From contig NZ_SACQ01000001.1 of NCBI RefSeq assembly GCF_004005935.1, positions 589,485 to 653,484 of the forward strand: a DNA stretch of 64,000 nucleotides, in the 5' to 3' direction. A model generated the notes under the pieces. The model was not told the DNA's origin. It searched no databases and was given only the letters and a program-made list of their open reading frames with translations. Below, one piece after another: positions 58,605 to 64,000 of this stretch (its first letter is position 1; each line of letters begins with the position of its first letter). Source of the stretch: Neptunomonas marina (GTDB lineage: Bacteria; Pseudomonadota; Gammaproteobacteria; Pseudomonadales; Balneatricaceae). A program made the translations under genes and the position numbers.

Positions 58605-59552
58605 ATGAAGGCGGTCTTCCTTGATTTGCAAAGCTTAGATGATTTGGACTTGAGTGCGTTGGAAGCATCCGTCGATGAGTTGGTCACCTACATGGGGACA
58701 ACCGCTGCTGAAGTGGCGGAGCGAATCCAGGATGCGGATGTTGTGATCACCAACAAAGTTGTCCTGAATGCTGAGCAGATAGCTGCAGCTAGCCAACTGA
58801 AAATGATCGCGGTGGTTGCGACTGGCGTGAACAATATCGATCTCGATGCTGCCAAACGCCGCAATATCGCTGTTTACAACTGCCAAGCTTATGGCGTGCC
58901 CTCGGTGGTTCAACATACGGTCAGCCTCATGTTGGCACTGCATACCAATTTGTTGAACTATGACCGCGCGGTGCGCGAGGGCGAATGGCAAAAATCGCCC
59001 CAGTTCTGTTTATTAGACTACCCCATTCGAGAGCTGGCTGGACGTACGTTAGGCGTGATCGGTTACGGTGCACTTGGGCGCGGTGTTGCGGAAATTGCGC
59101 GTGCGTTTGGTATGCAGGTGCTCGTAGCAGCACGTGATGAACATGATAAGCGCCCAGGTCGCTTGCAATTAGCTGACCTGCTGCCGCAGGTGGATGTATT
59201 AACGATCCACTGCCCCTTAACGGCTTCAACCCAAGATTTGATAGACGAGGCTGCTTTGGCACAGATGAAGTCTGATGCCGTGCTGATCAATGTGGCGCGT
59301 GGTGGTGTTGTGAATGAGTTGGCTTTGGCGGCCGCGCTACGTGAGGGGCGTTTAGCGGGTGCTGCGACAGATGTTCTAACGCAAGAGCCACCCACCGACG
59401 ACAATCCACTCCTTGCAGGAGATATTCCGAACCTTATCGTAACACCGCATAGCGCGTGGGGCAGTAAGGAAGCACGCCAGCGCATCATCGGCCAAACGGC
59501 GGACAATATACTGGCATTTAAAGCCGATAAGGGCGGCTATCGCGTTGCGTAG
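58605..59552 (+). CDS. D-2-hydroxyacid dehydrogenase, HprA-like
   Basis: 315 residues. The NAD site is TLGVIGYGALGRGVAEIARAFG (about residues 145-165, in parts). The catalytic Arg is in INVARGGVV, Glu in DVLTQEPP and His in TPHSAWGS, the standard set of this family. It most resembles hydroxypyruvate/glyoxylate reductase (glycerate dehydrogenase). I start it at ATG 58605, after GGAGAG, giving MKAVFLDLQSLDDLDL. Monocistronic, convergent with the RluA-type gene; exact substrate uncertain. Confidence 0.88.
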   Translation: MKAVFLDLQSLDDLDLSALEASVDELVTYMGTTAAEVAERIQDADVVITNKVVLNAEQIAAASQLKMIAVVATGVNNIDLDAAKRRNIAVYNCQAYGVPSVVQHTVSLMLALHTNLLNYDRAVREGEWQKSPQFCLLDYPIRELAGRTLGVIGYGALGRGVAEIARAFGMQVLVAARDEHDKRPGRLQLADLLPQVDVLTIHCPLTASTQDLIDEAALAQMKSDAVLINVARGGVVNELALAAALREGRLAGAATDVLTQEPPTDDNPLLAGDIPNLIVTPHSAWGSKEARQRIIGQTADNILAFKADKGGYRVA

Positions 59553-59567
59553 AGGCTAAACCTTGAC

Positions 59568-60191
59568 CTAGAACGGTGCGGGTGAGCTAATCGCGATAGG
59601 CTCACCTGTAATCGGATGCGTAAAGGCGATATGTTCGGCATGCAGTAGCAGGCGGTCGGCCAACGCCAGCGCTGCTTCATCGGCGTAGAACGCATCACCA
59701 GCGATAGGATGCCCTAGCCATTGCATATGGACACGCAGTTGGTGAGAGCGGCCTGTTACTGGGGTGAGAGCAACGCGCGTGGCTTGTGCTAGTCGCTCCA
59801 TCACTTGCCAATGGGTGCAAGCGGATTTGCCATCCACCGGATCGACAATCTGTAGTGGCCGCCGCTCCCAATCACAGCGCAGAGGCTGCTCTATGATGCC
59901 TGCGTCCTCGGTTGGATGGCCGCTGATAATAGCTTGGTAGCGCTTACTGACCTGTCGCTGCTGGAACAGTTGGCTCATGGCAGCATGTGCTTGCGCTGTG
60001 AGTGCCATGACCATCACGCCGGATGTTGCATAGTCTAAGCGGTGCACAATACGAGCGGTGGGGTGACTTTGGTTGCGCACTCTGCGGCCTAAACAGTTCT
60101 GCTTATCAGGCCCTTTGCCGGGCACTGAGAGGACTTGATCGGGCTTGACGACTACGATCAGATGCTCATCTTCATAAAGTACCGGAATCAT
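59568..60191 (-). CDS. RluA-family pseudouridine synthase
   Basis: 207 residues. The catalytic motif HRLDYATSG is at residues 50-58 with Asp53, preceded by VVVKPDQVLSVPGKG and followed by the RluA segments KRYQAIISG and VTGRSHQLRVHMQWLGHPIAGD. It turns uridine in 23S rRNA or tRNA into pseudouridine. The short length without an S4 domain fits RluA (positions 746 in 23S and 32 in tRNA). Its start overlaps the rlmD stop by 4 nt, so the two RNA-modifying enzymes are coupled. Confidence 0.88.
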   Translation of the reverse strand: MIPVLYEDEHLIVVVKPDQVLSVPGKGPDKQNCLGRRVRNQSHPTARIVHRLDYATSGVMVMALTAQAHAAMSQLFQQRQVSKRYQAIISGHPTEDAGIIEQPLRCDWERRPLQIVDPVDGKSACTHWQVMERLAQATRVALTPVTGRSHQLRVHMQWLGHPIAGDAFYADEAALALADRLLLHAEHIAFTHPITGEPIAISSPAPF

Positions 60192-61537
60192 CTTTTCTTT
60201 TGCTTCTCAAACAGCGCCATTGTCTCGACATGAGAGGTTTGCGGGAACATATCCATCAGACCAACTTTTTTAAGCACGTAGCCCTTTTCGGCTAACAACT
60301 TGGTATCTCGTGCTAACGCTGATGGCTCGCAGGAGATGTACAGGATGCTCTGCGCACGGGCAGGGAGCTGCTGAATCAGTTCGTATGCGCCGGAGCGTGG
60401 TGGGTCGAGCAGGATTTTGTTGTATTTCGCTTTAAACCAAGGCGTGTGCTTGCTCGGTTCTGCGAGGTCGGCACAGTAGAAGGAGCAGTTTGTTAACTGG
60501 TTCTTTGCCGCATTTTGCGTGGCGCGCTCAACCATCTCTTTAACACCTTCAACACCGAGCACTTCACCGGCACGAAGTGCCATGGGTAGCGTGAAGTTAC
60601 CCAAGCCACAGAACAGGTCTAAAACGGTATCGTCTTTACTAAGGTCGAGCCATTCCAGCGCCTGCTCGATCATCGCCTCATTCACGGTGCGATTAACCTG
60701 CAAAAAGTCGCCTGGGGTAAAGGTGAGTGACAATTTACGATCCATGACAGCGTAGCTTAGCGGCTGTGGTGCACGTAACGGCTCCATGCCTTGATCCGTT
60801 TGCAGGAAAATATGGCAGTCCTGTACATCGGCAAAGGCGGCGACACGCTCGCGATCATCGTTCGAGAGGGCAGGCTTGCAGCGCAGTGTTACGGCCACCG
60901 TGGCATCACTCGCTTGAAGCTCGGCATGTGTTATCCGCTTTGGATGATCAAGTGTTTCCAGTAGATCGCGCAATGGGGCGATTAAAGCGTTGAGTGGGTC
61001 GACCAGGACCGGGCAGGTATCTATGTTGAGTAGCTTGCTACTTTTACGGCGACGAAAACCGACGATGATCTCACCGTTGCGCTGCAACTGATTGACCCCT
61101 AAACGTGCCGCCCGGCGATAGCCTGTAGGCGTTGACGTTATCGGTTGTACAATTGTTTGCGGTGTTGTGCCCCCAATGCGCTGTAGCTGCGCTAGCACAC
61201 TCGCTTCTTTATCAACAATCTGTTGTGGCGCGGCTTGATGCTGGATCTGGCAGCCGCCGCACTCAGCGTAATGGTGACAGACCGGCACGGTGCGGTGCTC
61301 AGAAGCAACATCTATGGCAGTGACTTCCGCTTCATCAAAGCGCTTATGCCGCTGCGTCAGGGTTGCGGTCACTGTTTCATTGGGAAGGGCACCGCTGACA
61401 AAAATGGTTTTTCCCTCGTGCCGAGCGACACCCCGGCCGTCATGGCTGAGTGACTCAATCTGCAAGGTGATTGGTGTGGTATCGAGGGTAGGTTTTTTTT
61501 CCGCAGGGCGGCCAAATCGAATCGGTCGGGATTTCAT
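60188..61537 (-). CDS. rlmD: 23S rRNA (uracil(1939)-C5)-methyltransferase RlmD
   Basis: 449 residues. A TRAM domain (about 25-80, ESLSHDGRGVARHEGKTIFVSGALPNETV in parts) leads to the iron-sulfur cysteines Cys87, Cys93 and Cys96 (CHHYAECGGC), with a fourth near 176. The SAM motif is DLFCGLGNFTLPMA and the catalytic Cys is in YISCEPSALARD. RlmD methylates U1939 of 23S rRNA. It is the first gene of a two-gene unit with the RluA-type synthase. Confidence 0.94.
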   Translation of the reverse strand: MKSRPIRFGRPAEKKPTLDTTPITLQIESLSHDGRGVARHEGKTIFVSGALPNETVTATLTQRHKRFDEAEVTAIDVASEHRTVPVCHHYAECGGCQIQHQAAPQQIVDKEASVLAQLQRIGGTTPQTIVQPITSTPTGYRRAARLGVNQLQRNGEIIVGFRRRKSSKLLNIDTCPVLVDPLNALIAPLRDLLETLDHPKRITHAELQASDATVAVTLRCKPALSNDDRERVAAFADVQDCHIFLQTDQGMEPLRAPQPLSYAVMDRKLSLTFTPGDFLQVNRTVNEAMIEQALEWLDLSKDDTVLDLFCGLGNFTLPMALRAGEVLGVEGVKEMVERATQNAAKNQLTNCSFYCADLAEPSKHTPWFKAKYNKILLDPPRSGAYELIQQLPARAQSILYISCEPSALARDTKLLAEKGYVLKKVGLMDMFPQTSHVETMALFEKQKKR

Positions 61538-61629
61538 GGAGACTCTCTATGTTTGATGCGCGCATTCTAGCACAAGCTTATCTGTTATAGTGTGGCCTCT
61601 GTTGAGTCTTGAAGTATGAGGTTTTAGCC

Positions 61630-62616
61630 GTGAGTGAGCATCCGTTCGCACCGTTTGTACGCATTTTGGGAAAAGGAAAAACGGGCTCCCGCTCGCTAAC
61701 GCGAGAGGAGGCCCGAGACGCGATGACCATGATCCTTCAAGATGAAGTGCGTCCTGAGCAGTTAGGTGCGTTTCTGATGCTGTTGCGAGTAAAAGAGGAG
61801 GCACCGGAGGAACTCGCAGGCTTCGTTGATGCGGCACGTGCGGTGGCTTGTGCACCTGAGTCGCTGCATGTTGATCTAGATTGGTCGAGTTATGCCGGCA
61901 AAAAACGCCAGCTTCCGTGGTTCTTGTTAGCAGCGTTTGTGCTTGCTGAAAATGGCGAGCGTATTTTTATGCACGGCGTAAAAGGCCACACGGCGGGGCG
62001 TATCTATACCGAGGATATGTTGCAACTGTTCGGTTTGCAGCCTTGTCATGATTGGCAAGCGGTTAGTCAGTCGCTGGACTCACATGCTTTTGCGTTTATG
62101 AGCATCGATACGCTAGTGCCTAAGCTCGGCGATATTATCGAACTACGGAACATCTTTGGTTTACGCTCGCCCGTGCACACGCTATGCCGCCTGATTAACC
62201 CGCTGCAGGCTGAATATACCGTCGATGGTGTATTCCATCCGGCCTACGCCCCCATGCACCAGCAGGCGAGCTACCTGTTGGCGATGCAGAACAGCTTAAC
62301 CATCCGTGGTGACGGTGGCGAAGCAGAGTTAAAACCTGATAGTGATTGCGAGGTACGCTGGATTCGCCAAGGGGAACTGTCGGATACCACATGGTCACGT
62401 ATCTACGAGCGCCGATTAGTTAAGGACCCAAGCCTCGATGTAACCTTGTTACCTGCCGTTTGGCGTGGTGAGAAAAGCCATCAGTATGGAGAGGGAGCGG
62501 TGATCACGACACTTGCAGCCGTGCTTTTGTTGCGTGGGCGTGCTGCCGACCACGCTGAGGCGGTCGTTCAGGCGACCTCCATGTGGGAAAACCGCTCCCG
62601 CGAGCGGTTTCAGTAA
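61630..62616 (+). CDS. ybiB: YbiB/TrpD2-like protein of the anthranilate phosphoribosyltransferase family
   Basis: 328 residues. GTG start at 61630, with TGAGG upstream. The opening ILGKGKTGSRSLTREEARDAMTMILQDEV (in parts) and the internal HGVKGHTAGRIYTEDML match YbiB. YbiB proteins share the TrpD fold but lack its catalytic signature and bind DNA or RNA instead. It is divergent from rlmD. A hairpin lies in its last codons. Confidence 0.86.
   Translation: MSEHPFAPFVRILGKGKTGSRSLTREEARDAMTMILQDEVRPEQLGAFLMLLRVKEEAPEELAGFVDAARAVACAPESLHVDLDWSSYAGKKRQLPWFLLAAFVLAENGERIFMHGVKGHTAGRIYTEDMLQLFGLQPCHDWQAVSQSLDSHAFAFMSIDTLVPKLGDIIELRNIFGLRSPVHTLCRLINPLQAEYTVDGVFHPAYAPMHQQASYLLAMQNSLTIRGDGGEAELKPDSDCEVRWIRQGELSDTTWSRIYERRLVKDPSLDVTLLPAVWRGEKSHQYGEGAVITTLAAVLLLRGRAADHAEAVVQATSMWENRSRERFQ
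62589..62610 (-). terminator. hairpin in the 3' end of ybiB, terminator for the antiporter gene
   Basis: AAACCGCTC / GAGCGGTTT with loop CCGC inside the ybiB 3' end. On the minus strand the stem is followed by a short T-run (GGTTTTCCC), just after the antiporter stop. Confidence 0.5.
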
Positions 62617-62625
62617 CCCAACGAT

Positions 62626-63795
62626 TTAGTCGCGGCGCAGTTTATCTGAGATAGCGATAGGTGATGGATAGTTAAAGATGACCACATAGGTCGATATCAA
62701 AAAGGTCAGGATTGCGGTTGCCTGTATAACGTGTGATGCAACCTGACCAATCATCGCTGAACCTGCCGCAATATAGGCGATCAGTAGTGAAAATTCGCTA
62801 ATCTGCCCTAGGCGAAAGCCAACTTCCCATGCCATTTTGTCGTTCTCTTTGATCGTGCGGAGCAGAAAACGGAACACCAGTGGTTTTAAAGCAATCACCG
62901 CAATCGCGAGCAGTATTGATGGGACGATAATCTCGCCAACTAAACCAAGATTGAAGCTTGCGCCGACCGAGAAGAAAAACAAGATCAAGAAGAAGTCACG
63001 CAACGGTTTTAAGCTGGTTGCGATATATTGAGAGATCGGACTGGTGGCTAATGCAACACCTGCAAAGAATGCGCCCATCTCGGCGGATAAGCCCATCGCT
63101 TGTGCGGCTTCTGCCATCCCCAAACACCAGCCGATGGCGAGTAAAAAGATATACTCATGGAAGCGGTCGAAGCGTTGGATAAGTTTCAGTACAACGTGCT
63201 TAACCAGCAGAAGGCCCATAATGATCAGAACGGGCAGCGCGAGGAGTGGCTTCACCATGCCAAACCAACTGGTATCTTCTGATTGCCCGCTGTAAAGCAC
63301 CAGTAGCACGATGATTGCTATAACGTCTTGCAATAGCAGCAAGCCAACAACTAACTCGCCGGTATGTCGGTGGTGTAGCACGGTTGTGGGTAGCAACTTA
63401 ATCCCAATAATGGTGCTAGAAAACATCAATGCAGCACCAATAATCACCGCTTCAAGTTGGGTGAAGCCAAACAGCACGCCAGCACCATAGCCGATCGCCA
63501 TGAATATCAGTGAGCTACCTAACGCGACCCATGTGGCTTTTTTTAGCATCTGCACAAGGTGAGAAGGCTGCATGTCTAGACCGAGTAGGAAGAGCAGAAA
63601 AATAATCCCGATATGTGAGATGTCGGTCATGAGTGCCGTATCAGAGATGCTGCCGACACCGTAAGGTCCTAAAATTGCACCAATCACAATGTATGCAACG
63701 AGCAGAGGCTGGCGCGTATAGAGTGCGGCAGATGCCAGCACGGCAGCGCCGGTGAAGATCAGAAAAAAAGAGAAAACTATCGAGTGCTCAGCCAT
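62626..63795 (-). CDS. CPA2-type cation:proton antiporter (Kef-like)
   Basis: 389 residues with about twelve transmembrane segments. Family motifs include LLVAYIVIGAILGPYGVG near the start, FLLFLLGLDMQP, the segment ALMFSSTIIGIKLLP, LLLQDVIAIIVL and GLSAEMGAFFAGVALATSP. It lacks the C-terminal RCK/TrkA-N domain of true KefB/KefC, so potassium efflux gated by glutathione is not expected. It probably exchanges Na+ or K+ for protons. Monocistronic, convergent with ybiB. Confidence 0.9.
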   Translation of the reverse strand: MAEHSIVFSFFLIFTGAAVLASAALYTRQPLLVAYIVIGAILGPYGVGSISDTALMTDISHIGIIFLLFLLGLDMQPSHLVQMLKKATWVALGSSLIFMAIGYGAGVLFGFTQLEAVIIGAALMFSSTIIGIKLLPTTVLHHRHTGELVVGLLLLQDVIAIIVLLVLYSGQSEDTSWFGMVKPLLALPVLIIMGLLLVKHVVLKLIQRFDRFHEYIFLLAIGWCLGMAEAAQAMGLSAEMGAFFAGVALATSPISQYIATSLKPLRDFFLILFFFSVGASFNLGLVGEIIVPSILLAIAVIALKPLVFRFLLRTIKENDKMAWEVGFRLGQISEFSLLIAYIAAGSAMIGQVASHVIQATAILTFLISTYVVIFNYPSPIAISDKLRRD

Positions 63796-63981
63796 TTAGG
63801 GCGTCCCTGAGTTGTGATGCGTATAGTTTATCAGATGCTATTTACTGTTTCGAAGTGGTTTTACTGCAAGGTGATTGTTTCAATAATGGCGTCGTGTGTT
63901 TAATAACTGATAAATTTACTCAGGTATGTGAAAGGTGTATCCTATATCGAAAATCGCTAACAGAATTTTAGGTACTACTGC

Positions 63982-64000
63982 ATGGCACTCTCAATTACCG
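63982..64000 (+). CDS. possible start of the next gene, cut by the window end
   Basis: ATG at 63982, with an AGG about 9 nt upstream, opens MALSIT before the window ends. Too short to identify. Confidence 0.35.

Noticed and set aside
1-64000. Defence systems, CRISPR arrays, prophage, insertion sequences, tRNA or rRNA genes
   Set aside because: I looked on both strands for transposase or integrase motifs, repeat-spacer arrays and tRNA-like arms near gene ends and found none I could support.

Overview
The window looks like chromosome from a marine, metabolically versatile gammaproteobacterium of the Oceanospirillales/Pseudomonadales type. The reasons are moderate GC by eye, dense short-gap gene packing, and an order (M48 protease, TusA-like protein, PerM, PrxQ, DapA, BamC, PurC) that matches the Pseudomonas aeruginosa PA1005-PA1013 neighbourhood. 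A TRAP transporter, FabV, c-di-GMP proteins and several acyl-CoA/aromatic-acid clusters fit this. I see no rRNA, tRNA, CRISPR array, insertion sequence, prophage or defence gene.

Layout. 1-6.9 kb: a partial TPR-like protein, a B-box zinc-finger membrane protein, a Fur-box-controlled 34-residue membrane peptide, DUF3617 protein, TrhO, a GGDEF protein with a ruined active site, RarD and HisC. 7-10 kb: trpBA divergent from a tetR gene across a perfect palindrome, then hemerythrin. 11-18.2 kb: the conserved housekeeping block. 18.4-28.2 kb: an acyl-CoA cluster (dehydrogenase, racemase/CoA-transferase, CoA ligase, two hotdog thioesterases, alpha/beta hydrolase), a convergent FixJ-type two-component system and a second CoA ligase. 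28.4-39.1 kb: PAS-GGDEF-EAL protein, MaoC, FadE-like dehydrogenase, FabV, a MocR/DJ-1 divergent pair, DUF5610 protein, RraA and a periplasmic solute-binding protein. 39.2-49 kb: phenylacetate genes paaFGHIJK in the Escherichia coli order, with paaY and paaX, but without paaABCDE or paaZ. 49.5-58 kb: TRAP transporter, UspA, odd metallo-beta-lactamase-fold protein, LysR regulator, two-component flavin hydroxylase of MhaAB type and a maleylacetoacetate isomerase. 58-64 kb: single-domain cNMP protein, 2-hydroxyacid dehydrogenase, RluA-type and RlmD RNA enzymes, YbiB and a CPA2 antiporter.

How the genes work together. The most interesting part is 49.3-57.9 kb. The TRAP operon, the MBL-fold gene and the hydroxylase operon are three transcription units, and each is preceded by the same composite promoter: a 27-nt box (TTTCC-N5-GGAAA followed by an ATCTTCT core), then exactly 31 nt, then GGTATCTT. 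The LysR gene among them carries a related TTTCC-N7-GGAAA site over its own promoter. This suggests one LysR regulon for uptake and ring hydroxylation of an aromatic acid, plausibly 3-hydroxyphenylacetate to homogentisate, next to the phenylacetate lower pathway. Separately, paaF and paaX share an inverted GATAC/GTATC element with 28- and 27-nt spacing, a candidate PaaX operator.
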